The position numbers were made by a program, and so were the translations under genes. The notes beneath the pieces were generated by a model that made no database searches, was not told where the DNA came from, and saw only the letters and a list, made by a program, of their open reading frames with translations. This document shows positions 36,256 to 50,352 of a stretch of DNA of 64,000 bases, in pieces (position 1 is the stretch's first letter; every line of letters starts with the position of its first letter). The DNA comes from Rhynochetos jubatus (lineage: Eukaryota; Chordata; Aves; Eurypygiformes; Rhynochetidae): positions 97,933,086-97,997,085 of the forward strand of contig CM050650.1 in NCBI GenBank assembly GCA_027574665.1. The letters run 5' to 3'.

Positions 36256-39200
36256 ATCGGACCCTTCCTTTTAAGTCTCTGCGTAGAAGGACTACACTTT
36301 GCTGTAATAGGTACACACCAGGGCACTGCTGAGGCTGGCAAAGGACTTAAGTAGTTAAGTTGACTTGGTACCTCAAAGAGTGGGAATGGCCACACTTGTT
36401 TCTTTTCAAATCTTGCTTTGTTATCAGACTTTCAGGCCTGGAGATCTCAGTATCCCGCTGGGCTTTCTGAAGTGTACTTGCATTTAGAGATTGCTGATGT
36501 TGGAAGTGTTGAATGTAGTAAATCCTAAGGTATGCTTTGTTGATCTGCTAGAAGCTGATGGTTATGTAGAAGACTTGTCTCAATGACTTGCAGATGTTTT
36601 CTTTTAATAATGTAGGCTCTTACCTAACTGCCATTTTAACTCTATATTTCATCATTTGCAGGTCAAAGCAGCAAAATGATGGCTAATAATCTGTTCAGAA
36701 ATTTTGTGTCATCTTTAATATGCACCTTTATTTAAAAGCTGTTAACAGCATGGGTTTCTCAGTGCATTCACTGTCAGTCCAGTTCCTACCTGCACACTTT
36801 GTGACTTGTTACGCAAAGGATGCTGTCTTCCAGGTGGATTCTGGTCTACTAACTCTGATTCTGAAAAATGAGAACTGATGTCAGGAGCAATATCTGAATG
36901 AGAAAAAACAAGCAAACAAGGAAATCTTTACCAAACAGCCTTGGAAAAAAATCTTTCTTTTGTTTTCTCATCAGCTTTTCCATGTATCATCATCACCCAT
37001 TTAGAACAAAAGTTATCTTTTTCCTTTGTGACTCAGTATACTGGGAATGAAGTATTTGTCTATTGCAGCTAGAACATAAGAATGAGAAAAATGAATGTTT
37101 TCCTTATTGATTTTCACCCATTCAATTGGTTTCTCTTTATTTTACTTTTAATGTGTGAGCAAAGAGCTCATTTATTTCATAGAGGTTTATTGAGGCCTAT
37201 AGGCAGCTTCTTTGTAGAGACATCATACTTTAAACCCATATCAGCTTTCTATCTCTCTACCTTACTACAGAGAAATCTATGACACTACTTAGTAGGCTGG
37301 TTTAGACTAGAATAAATAGTATAGAACTGACGAGCTTGAGGTGCACATTATATATCGTCCTATTGTTGTATGTTTAAAAACTATTTTCAGAGTAATAGAG
37401 TTTATTCAGATATTATGAAGTATTTCTCATAGTTTCTTGTAAATTATTAATTCACGGTATAGCAGAGGCTTTCTCACTGGAACTGTGTTGGTTTCTCTTT
37501 GGAAATTCCAGTAGCATAAAACCGCTCCTACTGTCATTTGCGGTGACCTGCCCTTTCAGCAATTTGTTTTCCAGATGATGAAAATTGTTTTTCCTCTTAT
37601 CTGTAATGATCCTCATACACACAATGAGTGTACAGTGATACTACTAGTGCAGCACCATGCAATCAGCAATCTTTTTGAGCATCACCATAATGACAGTGTG
37701 GTGAAGGGTTTTGCCTGTCAGTTTTACACCTTTCATGTTTAATTTAACAGGACAATTGAGGGTGGCTTCTTTGTTCTCATTACTTAAGATTTTTTTTTTT
37801 TTTTTCATTTTACTTGTTTCAGATTCCCAATAATATTAAAGTTTCATGATAATTTTAAAAACATTTTGGGTGTTTTCAGAAAAAAACACAGGATTTAATT
37901 TTGATGATTGTTGATCACTTGCTTACTAGCCTTTAAGACTGTTTCCTGTAAAGACAACCTTTGTAGAACTCATGATTTGCATGTGAAAGTAAACAAAAGG
38001 CATTTTTAGTTTACAGGAACATGTTTTGCAGGGTATAATTCAGAAACAGGACACATTATTCCAATATTTTCAGAAATGGCAATATAGCATCTGCAAGAAT
38101 TTATAAAGAAAGAAAAGAACATTCAAAAATCAATCTTTGTATATTCTCCCAGCTGTCTTTCCTCACAGACAGGAGGGGAAAGAATACACCTATTTCAAAA
38201 AAATGAATAAGGGTTAGGCGAACCTAGTATCGAATTATGTTCTTGTAACGTCAGTAGACACTTTTCAATAAATGGCTTGTTTTCTGTTTCGTAGGGAGGA
38301 GAGTTAAAAATAAGCTGTCTTGAATAGAAATTAGGTAGAGCAGTGTTGGGAGATGAAGGATGCTGGAGCAAGGCCCCAAAGGAACTGGTGCGAGTCTGTA
38401 GGAAGGTTGGATGGTTTTAAGCGCAGGAACAGGAACTTAACTGTGTTTGCATAGGCCTTATGGGAGAAAGTAAGCATCCCAATGGAAATGGCACACTGGG
38501 ATGAGAGCCTCTGGAGCATAGGAGTGGATTTTTAAGACTCAACAGTTGTGTGGTTTTTTCTTTTTCTTTTTTTTTTTTTTAACCTCAGTTTCATGCCATT
38601 ATTCCAAGAGATCATCAGCTATATCTTAATCTGTACTGACAGACTTGTGTAATGTGCTCTTAGAAATAGTTTTGTTTTACTGAATCCTGTTTTCTTCAAT
38701 GCATGGGATGTAAACTGGTTGTTCCTGTTCAAAGGATATTCTGATTTTTTTACAATTTCTTTCTCTTCACATTATTCAGTAAAAATGGATAGGGTCAGGA
38801 CTTCCACGTTGTACCCTGTTCTTCTGTTCTTCAGTCCTCCTACGTGATTTCTAAGCATTGGGGTAGCTCTAAGTTACGAATGGGGAGTAATTCTTTTATG
38901 CTTTCCTAACTGGCAAGAAGAAACAATCTTTCACTCGTGATCACCCAGCTTCATGTCCTGCCAGTCACTTCACCAATGTTTTCCCCCACATACTGTTGCA
39001 GCATCTGCAGAGATCAATTTCTAAATCCTCATTTCCTTTGTGGTAACTTAAAGATTGTCTCAGACATCTTTGATCATATATCTTAACTTTGCTGCTTAAA
39101 TAGGCCTTTGAATAAGATGTTTCTAAAATATGTGAGTAAAAGAGAAGTAAACATGACTGAGAAAAAGCAGAGTGTCCAGTTAGAAAAAAATGACTGAAAT

Positions 39201-42200
39201 ATATTGTACTTAGAATTAGCAAAAATGTATACTTTGAGCAGTCATTCACTTGTCAGTGTGTTTTATTTAATGAAATCTAGATTATTGTTTTATTCAGCTT
39301 GAACTGTGAGTCACTCTGCACACAGTGAATCTGGTTGGTCAAAGGGGAGTCTCAGATGGCAGGTGAATATTTTACAAGTACACTTTGTATGGTAATGCCT
39401 CACTAACTGTAATCATTAATGAATCAGAGCAGAACTATTTTCATCTGCATGGCAGTCAGCAAATATTTTGAGAAGGTTTTCATAGAACAGTTATTTTGTA
39501 CGGAGATTGTTCCAGTTATTAGTGTGAGGGTTTTTGCACAGCTGGTGAGTGTTTTGAGGGCTATGTACGGGTGAATATCCATCACTTGTATTACTTAATT
39601 GGCAGAGACAACTCTCTTGCTGTACTTGGAAAAAAACCAAAATAGCTTATAATGGAAAAACCAAACTTCTGTTACAAAACATTGAAATGAAAACCTGTTT
39701 GACTACACTCTTTCCTTTAGTTTGTTATTATAAATTATTAAAAATAACAGTGCACACCCGATTTTTTCTCTCAAAACTTTTACATCAATATTACCTGAAG
39801 AAGTTCTGCCTGCTTTGTTTTATTCTATACTTTCAAAAGTGTGGAGTACTTCATTAGTTATACATTAAAAATGATCTATCAGACAATAAATATCTAATGT
39901 ATGTTTTTTGAAAAAGTGTTCTGTGCATGGAGTTGTTAGATTCCATGTTTTCTTATCAATTTTTTTTGAAGTGTCTTATTTTTGAACCAAGATTTGTCTC
40001 ATGGGAATGCGAGATCCATTACCCACATGTTAAGATTAATACACAGGTTGATCAGAAGGGGTGATGAGGTATTTTTAGATATTAAGAAAAGCTAAGATAC
40101 ATTGCTAATAGTGATGATAATAGACAGTCACTAATCAAAATGGGTTTGTAATGCATACCGTGCCACACGGTATTGAGCTAATATTAACAGACTTAAGCTG
40201 TGCAGTGCTTCAGACCTTACGTTGATCTCTTTGTGAACATGTCAAACAAATGTGGCATGAAAATAGAGGCATGAAGTTGGCCTGGGTGTTTCTGATGAAA
40301 TAGGTTAACAGCTACTGAACCCATACTACAGCAAGCTCTGGTATTTTTTGTTTTCTGAAAGGTTAACAGCTTCTCCTAGTTTTTAGTATCAGCTGTTCAG
40401 TTATTTTTTACTGAAGGATCTTGGGATATGTGTGTGTGTGTTAGCACAAGAGGGTTGTAATGAACTTCTTTGGTACCATTTGTATACTCTCAGCTAAAAT
40501 TACCTGGTATCTGTTCCATTTTTAATCATGTTTACGTCAGTCTTTTCTGAAGGTGACACCGTTCGGATACTAGGAGAAAAGTATTGCTATGGTAAAGAAG
40601 TAAGTTTAATAAACCTGAAATCTTCTTTGAACACTTTTTAATAACGTTCAGTTGCACATTATACTTATTGTTGTTGCTGGAGAAGAATTTTGAATTATGT
40701 TATTTGGGAATAATGGAATTTTGTAGAGGATAATTATTGCCTAAATAGCTCCTTAGGCGGGAGCTAGTCTGGCCTAGTTAAATGGATAAGTGCTAGGGGA
40801 TATAGCGAGGCACTCAAGCTGAATTTGTCATACCGTTAAACTGTCCAGTGTTCCCTGCCTTGGTTTTGACCTGGACAGTTTTCACTCTTGCAAAGAGGAC
40901 AATTTCACTGAAATTTAAATTCTATTAGATTTCAATTCAACAAATGCTGAAAGATTTCTTAAGTTTGCATTCTGTGCCAATTCCATAGAACATGTTAAAA
41001 AACATACTAAAAGCCTTCTGTAACAAGGCTTTATCTTCTAGTCTCAGCTTACATGCAAAAGTGCTTCTTCAGTGGGAAAAAAGATACTATTGCTTTCAAA
41101 CTGTTAATAAAATTATTTCTAATAACTTTTGTTATGTGAAAATTCAGCATTGATATATAATTTTCCAATATTTACATATCATTGGTTACTTATTTTTAGG
41201 TCACATATTTAAAGCAGCAGGTTTAAAAATAAGGTTAATTTCTAGTTATTACCTCTGTGTGTGTGTATATGTGCAGATACACCTTTTTTTTTTCTTTCCA
41301 GCAGAGAATTGCAAGTAATTTTCTTTCTATTGTGCTTTCATTTAAAATAGTAGTATGCTAGACTAGGAACCTATTGATCCAGTTGTTTGCTTTCTATGCA
41401 GTTTCCATTTTTTACTCTGGTAAAAATCACTGGTTCTTTTTGTTGGTGGTACTGTTACTCTTGAGCAACAAATGAAAGATTGAATAGAAGAATGTACAGA
41501 AGATAATACACAGTGCGTAAGTCTTCTAGGCTACTGAAGAGCCCTTTAAAGGCAGGCCTTGCTCCAACAAGCCCAGCCTGAATGAGGCATCAAGCCTCTG
41601 AAGTACTGTCAGGTGCTCATCAGCAGCTTGGTGTGAGCCTTCTGTGCCCTTCTTGTGATGACTGTAGAAACGCAGTTGTGACATGATTTAGGTTATACTT
41701 CAACTTAAGAAGCAGGTCATAGCCTTAAATGCGGATTCATAAAGAAATCATAAAACAGGTGCTTTTGGAAGGCAGTACCTTTGTGTTGTAAGTAGCACCA
41801 ACGAAGACCCAACACAGTGCTGAGTACATGAATAAATCTTTAGTTCGAGCTCTCTGTAGGAATTTGTATAGTGTCCCTGACCATGTCTTTCCTAGAAAAT
41901 ACTGTGGGAATAAATTAAAAATTTTTTAGATCGCATACTTAAATAGTAGAATTATTGTAAATAATAGTAGTAATAACAATGGTGGTACTCACCAACTGCC
42001 TCTCCTTTCCGTTAGTTGAGATAGAAGTACCCTAGAGAGCTCCTGGAACACTAGTTTTAGTGACTGCTTATTGGCTACTCCTGCAGATGTATGAACAATA
42101 ACACAGCTTGTAAGTACATTGAAATCCAATCAGATACTACTATGACACATGGATTAAAATGATGAAGGAACAATAAATCAGTAGGGCTACTGCGTTAAAA

Positions 42201-42402
42201 TGCTTTGAACTTGATAGGATAAATAGATCTAAGAATTACATTGGGCAAATTGATTCCTAATAGCTATGGATCATCATCTGGAAATTTTCTGTAAATGCCC
42301 TCCTGATACAACTAACAACCAAGGACTTAGCATGTAAAGAGCAGTAGAACACTGGAAGCAAGCTGTAAGAAAAACAACATAAGAAGGGTATCAACTGGTT
42401 GA
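36256..42402. other. Unique AT-rich intron
   Basis: About 6 kb with no recognised repeat family or gene. T runs near 37790-37805 and 38565-38580 and a short TG run near 40431-40441 are the only simple-sequence features. Confidence 0.45.
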
Positions 42403-42862
42403 AGTGAGTCCAGAGGAGGCCACGAAGATGCTCAGAGGGCTGGAGCACCTCTGCTATGGGGACAGGCTGAGAGGGTTGGGCTTGTTCAGCCTGGAGAAGA
42501 GAAGGATGCAGGGAGACCTTATAGCACTTTCCAGTACCTGAAGGGGCCTACAAGGAAGCTGGGGGGGACTTTTTACCAGGGCCTGTAGTGACAGGACAAG
42601 GGATAACAGGTTTAAATTGAAAGCAGGAAGATTTAGATTAGATATGAGGAAGAAGTTCTTCATGAAGAGGGTAGTGAGGCACTGGCACAGGTTGCCCAGA
42701 AATGCTGTGGGTGCCCCATCCCTGGAAGTGTCCAAGGCCAGGCTGGATGAGGCTTTGAGCAACCTGGTCTAGTGTAGGGTATCCCTGCCCATGGCAGGGG
42801 GTTGGAACTAGATGGTCTTTAAGGTCCCTTTCAACCCAAACCATTCTGTGATTCTATGATTG
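42403..42862 (+). mobile_element. CR1 LINE, 5'-truncated
   Basis: Starts at GAGTCCAGAGGAGGCCACG and reads through the last part of ORF2 to the tail CCATTCTGTGATTCTATGATT. It shares many exact variants with the copy at 61271 (for example CTGCTATGGGGACAGGCTGAG), so both come from the same subfamily. The ORF2 frame is broken. Confidence 0.92.
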
Positions 42863-45741
42863 CATATAATACATAACATATATAATAGAATGTTACATAT
42901 ATTGTTTTATATACATTTTTATATAATATGCGAAGTGCTCTCTAGGATACTTCAGTCTCAAGTAACAAAAAGGACAGGTAGTTGGTAAGTACCACCATTA
43001 TAGGATGAGGTCCTCCTTAAAGCTAAGGAAATCTGCATGCCAGTTTAGTTTGGGAAACAAAGGGTCACTCTAAAGAGTGCTGTTCCAAACCCTTTTGTTA
43101 AAGAATGGCTAGACTCAAAAGATCAATTATACAGTGGTGGACCAGAGTGTTTAGGCACATTGAATCATTCACAGAGTAATGACAGTTTTTTTTCTAGTCA
43201 GTAGAAAGTTCAATCATACTTCACTTCAAACTGTTCAGAAATCTGAAAACTACAAATAATTAAGGCAGCAGCTCAGTTATTGAATTTTAGTAATCTAGCC
43301 AGAAGACATTTAACGGAACTCTGCATAATAAATAGCATAGAAATCAGAAGGTCACATAGATTGTATCTTAATGCAAGAGTATCCTTATGATATCAGGATT
43401 GATGAGTATTTAATTAAGAAACATTTTGTCAGCCTATTAGTATTTTTTCCAGTACTGGCTTCAGTTCATTAGGATTTCTAGGATTTTTTTTTTTTTTTTT
43501 TGCAGTGCTTCTGTAGTAGTGTCAGTGTTGGATGCACCTAATGTTCTGATTGTACAAAATGTACCAGATCATCCTGCTGTGCTGAAGGTGAGCACACACT
43601 CTACAAACAGTGCATGTAGATCCCTGTCTGCCAGCTCTCTCGCTGCTGAGGACTGGCTGGAGGATAAGCAAAGGTTTACTGCTCTGTATTTTCCTACCCA
43701 CCCAGTGACTTCAACGTAGGATGGATTTCACCAGTGATGATTTCCCAGAGGTCACTGAGGCAGTGGAGGGCAGGAATAGAATGAACCAGATTGTGCTGTG
43801 TAAATCTGCAACACCGTTTAATGGCCTCACCCCAGGACTGATTAGTAGCAACCAGTTGGTGTTTGGTGATAGCAGAGGTTTAAGTGTAGCGTTGGGCTGA
43901 AGGAGGCGATGAAACGTTGGCAAGAAGAGCGCATAAACAGCTACTATTCTTTAAAGAAAGGTTTCAGTGTGTTATTACAGAAGTCCTCTTGTTTTCGAGA
44001 TCTGCTGTGAAAGAACTTTGCTTAACATGAATTCATTTTAATGGCCATGAATAGCTGAATGTCTGGTTTATGTGCATTTGTACGATGGAACTTTATCTTG
44101 TAATGATGTATTAACATAATCGTTGGCATTACAGGAAAGGAATTCCTTCACGAATTATTTTCCTTTATATTGTCTGCTATCTGCTTAACATGATTTTCAA
44201 TAATACTCAGAAAGTTATTGAAGATACTCTTTCATACAAAGAAGGAAAGGTTTAATGAAATAGCATTACTGAATGGCAAGACCAGCTGTTCTGGACAGTT
44301 TTCAAAGGAAGGATCTGTTGCTTTGAGGCATTAAGCTTCTGCAGCATCTTTTAACTTTGCTGGTTTGAGGGCATTAAACACATTGCTGGAAGAAAGATAA
44401 TTTTGTTTTGATTTTTTTAAAACCATAAAAATAAGTTGATAGCCTGTGCTGTGTTGTTAGTTGTCTTCTGTCATTTGATGACTCGAATTATTCCAGATAT
44501 TAGTGACCCTCTCACTGCCCTACATTTTAATCTTCGTTTAATTCTCCAATTTTTCTCTTGAAACTGTGCAAATGAAATGATCTTACACAAACAGCTTAGT
44601 GTTTGTGTGTAATCCTCTGGAAGAGCACTGACTTCTCTGAACATACATTTCTCAAACTGGTTGCTACCTTTCTCTAAAACAACTTTCTGTTGAGGAAAAA
44701 AAAAAAAAAAGAAATATTTTCTTCTCAAAAAAAAAAAGGTGCTTCAATGAAAACACATTTTTTCCTCTTAAAGTTGTATCAAGGTTGTTCCAGGTTGCCT
44801 GAAACCGTGCAATGATGGACAGAGACTTGATGCTGTAAAGGCTCAGAAGTCAAAGAGAGGCAAAAGGTCAAGAAATGCGCATGTTGGCAATTTTCCCTGT
44901 AAGCTATCCTTGACAGTTTCCTTGGGAGCCAGTTTCTTTTGCCATGCTCTGAATGAAGCCGCTTGTCAGAAATAGTTTTGAGATACAGGAATTTGTTGAT
45001 GACTAAAGATTTGTGCAGGGTGTACCAAACATGGAAATCAAAGCCAAGTGTTATTTTCACAGAAACAGCCTAGGTTAGAAGATATGAAAGTGAAAAGTCA
45101 AAAGGAAAAAAAAAAGCCGTCCTTTTATAATAACAAAACCATGATTGCATAGAGGGGAGAGTAGAATTGGGAGGGTTTTGTGATATTTTTTTTTTCCCAG
45201 CCACATCTTTGAGAGCGAAACTTACCTGTATTCATTATCTTTCAGCTTGTACTCCCCCTTTTTTATTTCAGCTGCATCTTAAAGGGAGCATACAATTTAA
45301 AGATAACTAAATTCTTGCAAGTTCTGGGCACAGTGGAGATGGGATGGAGACCTCCTTCAGCGAAGATGTGCAAGTTCTTTCCATAACGAGGTCCGTGGTT
45401 AGGAACTGGAGCTGTTAGAGTGCTGACTACAGGGAACCAGGGTACAGTGGCATCAGACATATGATGTTATTCTTTATCAGCTTTGTGGAACAACTTTCTC
45501 TGAAATACTATGATTAAGCTAAAATTATAACTATGCAAATTAGATCTGACTCATAAGAATCATTCCATGACTTGAATGAGAAAAGGTAAATTCTGAAGTT
45601 AAAAATGTAGTTATTTGTTTGTATGGAGCAGACAATTATCTAAGCTTTTTCTGCAAAGCATAAAACACTCTCACATTGGTACTGCTGAAGACAAAATGTT
45701 CTTGGGCAAAAGTAAGTGAGAGGTTTTACAGCAGTATGTGT
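42863..45741. other. Unique AT-rich intron
   Basis: No repeat family recognised. Contains an AT-rich stretch at 42865-42935, a long T run at 43484-43501 that precedes the exon-like segment at 43506, and A runs near 44696-44711 and 44730-44740. Confidence 0.45.
43506..43587 (+). other. Exon-like segment, possible poison exon
   Basis: A long T run then TGCAG ends at 43505; a strong donor CTGAAG|GTGAGC follows 43587. The 82 bases are open in one frame (ASVVVSVLDAPNVLIVQNVP then DHPAVLK), which is not a peptide I recognise. In the phase set by the KHDRBS2 exon at 9597-9724 it gives CFCSSVSVGCT then a stop, so inclusion would truncate the protein before the KH domain. Support is from splice-site quality only; no transcript evidence is available here. 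Confidence 0.3.
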
Positions 45742-45742
45742 T

Positions 45743-46214
45743 AGAATAGAAGAGAACAGAATAGAGTATTTCAGTTGGAAGGGGCCTACAACGATCATCT
45801 ACTCCAACTGCCTGACCAGTTCAGGGTCAGGCAAAAGTTGTCGTTAAGGGTGTTGTCGCAATGTCTCTTCATCACTAACAGGCTTGGGGCACGGACCACG
45901 TCTCTAGGAAGCCTGTTCCACTGTTTGACCACCCTCTAGATAAAGAAACGCTTCTTAATGTCTCCTCTAAACCTCCCTCGGCCCAGCTTTGAAGCATACC
46001 CTTGCATCCTGTCACTGGACACCAGGAAGAAGAGCTCAGCACCTGCCTCTCCACTCTCCCTCCTCAGGAAGCTCTACAGAGCAAGGAGGTCACCCCTCAG
46101 CTTCCTTTTCTCCAAACTACACATGCCCAAAAGCCTCAGCTGCTCCTCATGGGACATTTCTTCCAGCTCTTTACCAGTTTTATTGCCCTCCTCTGGACGC
46201 ATTCAAGGATCTTC
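45743..46214 (-). mobile_element. CR1 LINE, older subfamily, antisense
   Basis: The plus strand opens AGAATAGAGTATTTCAGTTG and has the blocks GATCATCTACTCCAACTGCC, GCCTGTTCCACTGTTTGACC, AAACGCTTCTTAATGTCTCC and TTGCCCTCCTCTGGACGC. This is the reverse complement of a CR1-Y/X-like 3' region. It is more diverged than the CR1 copies at 42403 and 61271. Confidence 0.8.
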
Positions 46215-49200
46215 TATTTTTTAAAAAAATTTTAGGTTGTGACATCTTCTAATAGTCTTTCTTGGAAGAGAAGAAGGTATGTTAATGAAACACATTAGAT
46301 ACTTAATTTACTGTCATGAAATCATAAAATAATGTGAAATAATAAAAATATAAGCTTGAAACAAAAAAGTCAAATTTCAAATAATTTCTGAAAATTTGAA
46401 AATATTTAGAATCTCTGAAAAGTAACTTATAAACTTACTTCATACTTTAATAATGAAGTTTCGTTTTTTTTCCACTTTGATCAGAAGCAAAAAAACCCCA
46501 AATGAACAGAATTCCTTATACAGCAGGAGTTACTCTTTTTCAGTAGTTCCATTTTTAACTTGTTTTTGGAGAAAAAAAGGTAGAAAGGAAGGTAGAAAGA
46601 CTTAGAATTGAAACAGAAACTCAATTCCCCAAAGTGGTGTTGAATGCAATTAATAAGCAGCAAGGAAAAAGCTGTGTAGATATTTTGATTTTTAAAAACA
46701 TTTTTATGTGAAGCCTTTTGAATGACTCATTGGTAGGTATTGTTTCTGTTTCCATGTGGGAACATCTCTTCCTGCTTCCAGTTTAACGTTTTTTCTCTTA
46801 AGTCTCACGAGACACCTAGCAGAAGAGAAAGCATACATTTATAATCATTTTCTTGGTACTGAAAATCATGCTCTTTAAGGAGCGCAGTACAGGTAATCAG
46901 GTTCTTATCAGGGTATGTGCCGTTTGAAATTGAGATGGTGTATTTTTAAGCCTGAGGTATCGTAGCTGTAAATCTCTATGCTTCCTAATTAAGACTGTTT
47001 ACTGCAAATAAATTTTTCTTCCTAAAAATTACATTAACATTGTTTGATATCCTCACAGCGTGTTTGCCTTATGTCGACGTGTCTTCATCTCAGTAATTAT
47101 GTTGTTTCTCAGAAGTAAGAACGATTTATTATTTAAACAAAATATTTTACGCTTCTGAAGTGGAGAGAGGTTAATACGGTGAACATGAAATAAATGTTAA
47201 AGACTCTGACTAACGCTACAGTTGATGCAGCAGTGATTGGTGTAATTAATTTTTTGCAAATACTCTGTTACACAACATAACTTTTCCAAAACCTATGCCA
47301 TCTGGCTGAAAAATTCCTCATTTAGCTATGGTGAAAAGGTGATATTTTGTTTCCAAGATAACTGTTAATTTATCACTCAGCACTGCAAAATAATCAACTC
47401 AATAGTGATATAAGACAGCTTAATTTCAGTGTCAGAAAGGGTTTATAAAATGCTCAGTGTCCCTGTGTTAAAAAAAAAAAAAAAGGACAGAAGATTTAGA
47501 CTTGCACACTTTTTGGCATGAAAGGGGTATGTTTGCTCTGGAATTCGTAGGAAAATTAAGTGCAATGAATTTTGTTGTCCTAATTAGTTCTGTATTTATT
47601 TGGTGCAGAAATTAATTCAAATTAAGACCACATCAGTTCTGAGTAAATGTGTCCAAACAAGAGCTAAATGCAGTTTAAGTACTCCACTTTATAATCTGTT
47701 TTAAATACACTTTCTAACCCCGCTGTGTAAACAGAGCCTCAGCCTTTTGACTAGCAGCGTCTTCCACAGAGGCATCTAGCAGTTGTTTATTTTCTTTGCC
47801 GTTTTAACTGTAGAGGAGATGTGATCACAACACATGGTCCTGAGTGGTGAGGTGTCCCCAGCCTGTTTAGCTCAGGTGGATAGCTGAGAAGCACCCTCTG
47901 CGGTGAAGGCTGTCATCACTTGGATGAAACCAGTGGGGGCTGAATAGCTACCATACCTGGATGGGGGTGGGGTTAAGCACTTCCCACAGGTATTCTGACA
48001 CAGCCAAAATTTCCCTGTGTTCCCTTGGAAGTCCAGACCAAAGTAAAGCTCTGTTCCTTGCGTAAGTGGTTTGTACAACACAGAATCGGTAGTGAAACAC
48101 TCAGTATTGGCATGAGACAGTCTCTTCCAGTTATCTTCTTTCTTAACTCTTGATCTGGGTGTAGTCGATGACAAGAAACTTCACCTCCCATTCTGTGGTT
48201 CCTAAACCTCCTCATTAGCCTTTTGAGAGTGTCTATACCCATCACATCCAGGAAGACAAAATCTACATCATCTACAGTTTTCTTGAATTCAGATATTTCT
48301 AATATTTCAAATGTTTCTGTGAGACCTCATTCAGACATTGTGAAGTGTGACTTCATATTTTTTTACAAAATACATGAGTTAACATTCACCTGGTCTGAAA
48401 AATTCCTGGTCTTTGCCTTTATTTGTGTTTTGTACTGAATTGCATGGTTTTCATTTCACATAATGTCTGTTTTTAATGAGGTAGTGTACTTTATTACCAG
48501 AATTGCTAAATGTGGTTTGACAAAACTCCTTAGGTTTGGTGATGCACTCCAAAATAAATTTTTTAATACATTTTTTTTCAGTCTGCTGCTACAGCTCACA
48601 GTAACATAGTGGTTGACTTTACTGGGTAGAAAAGGGAAAGTCATATTTCGTTCTCTTCCTTCATAACACTTTAATCACATTTATTTGGAATGTTACGCTT
48701 CCTGTCTCATGGTTTTTAAAAATGTTTTAGGATAAGGAGTGAGTTAATGCCTTCTCTCTCATAAGGGTATAATAGTAATCAATAATCTTGTCTGAGCCTT
48801 ACAGGGAAAGAGATTTAAGTGATTAATATTTATGTGTAATACTTTAAACACTGAATAGCTTTATACATAGGAAATTCTATTTTAATGCAAACATTTCACA
48901 GGGTTTTAAGAATCTTGTAGCATTAATCTAATTGAGATGAAATTTTAGTACAAAAGAGACAATACATATTTTGCTCTTGGATTTCATCTGTAACCAAAGT
49001 CCATCTGCACTAACAAATTGAGCAGTGCCAATGCCTGTTAGGCTCTGCGTCCAGCTGTTATGCTCTAGCCACATCCATAGCATTAAATCTCCTATCCTCT
49101 GTAGCAAGATGACTTCATAAAAAATGCATCTTGGAAATCACTCCTGGCTCAGTTAATTCCCAAGGGCTGCTCAGAGATTGTGTGGGCGAAGGCTTGTTGG

Positions 49201-49550
49201 CTGGTCCAAAGCCTTGCCTGGCCAGTTGCAACGATGCTAGTAGATCCAGTGCTCCAGTACAGGGCTGAGTTTGTCTCCTGACACTGTGTATGTGCATATA
49301 TGCAGCCTGTGCATCCTTGTCTGCTCAGTGGTCTGATAATTCCAAAAGTCCAGCTGAGGCAGAAGCAAGAGCTGCTTGACCGTGGAACTCAGAGTGGTGC
49401 TCTGCCTGCTTACTCTAGTGTGGAGAAATGTAAATACGGGTTTTGGAAATCTGCACAGACACGTAATCCAAATCACGATATGGTCATTACATTGCAATTA
49501 TTCTCAATTAAAGGAGCCGGAACTTGTCAGCTCGAATGTGTGAAACATAG
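46215..49550. other. Unique AT-rich intron
   Basis: About 3.3 kb with no assigned element. A somewhat GC-richer block at 47830-48240 stands out and has two overlapping antisense frames of 90-100 codons, but no family is recognised in either. Confidence 0.45.
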
Positions 49551-50347
49551 TGTCATGGTTTAACTCCGGCTAGCAAAATACTACGAAGCCACTCTCACAA
49601 ATCCCCCTCCCCTCCTCCAGTGGAGGGGAAGAATCGGAGGAAAAAGAAATAAGGAAGCTCGTAAAATTGAGATAAGAACTATTTACTAATTAAATCTAAA
49701 TCAATGTATACAGGTACTACTGCTAATAAATACTTAAAATAGTAGAAAATGAAACATATAGTACAATATATACAATATGATACAGTTTCCCACCATCCAC
49801 TGACCAATGCACACCCAGATGTTGAGGGATGAAAATCAGACCCAGAGAGCCCCAGACCCACAGCCCGAGAGCGATCGCAGCCCGAGAGCCGCGGCCTGAA
49901 GGCCGGAGCTTGGGAGCAAACGCAGCAGATTCCGAGCAAACCTTATCACTGATAACATGGCCAGAAAACTCAAAACAATCCACCAGCTCCCACACGAATG
50001 AGCCAGCACAGGAGCTGGCAAAGCAGCTAACGCAGGAGGGTTAGCAAGTGCCCGGAGAGACAAACAAGGGAGTAAAGGAGAGAGAGAGAGAAGGGAAGAG
50101 TAATGGCTACCGGACCCCCTTCCCCACCCCAAGAGCCCGGAACATGATGTACTATGGAATGAAATACTTCCTTGGTTAGTCTGGGTCAGCTACAGTATCC
50201 GAAGTGGACAAAAGACCTTGAGTTCAGTACAGGCCATCCCCAGCACCAGCTGAGGCCTTATCAATGTTTTCACTTACTGTCCAGCAACAGAGTTCCCTGG
50301 CAACCAGAGTAAAGGGAGTTAGCACTTTCCTGACTGAACCCAGCACA
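49551..50347 (+). mobile_element. Solo LTR, avian ERVL-like, intact ends
   Basis: Begins TGTCATGGTTTAACTCCGG and ends AACCCAGCACA. Both flanks carry CATAG (49546-49550 and 50348-50352), a perfect 5-bp target-site duplication. The order of blocks is GC-rich start, AGATAAGAACTATTTACTAA, an AT-rich stretch, a CpG-rich stretch with repeated AGCCCGAGAG units near 49860-49890, then a late region ending CTGACTGAACCC. Preserved CpGs, exact ends and exact duplication suggest it is among the youngest insertions in the window. No internal region is attached. Confidence 0.9.
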
Positions 50348-50352
50348 CATAG

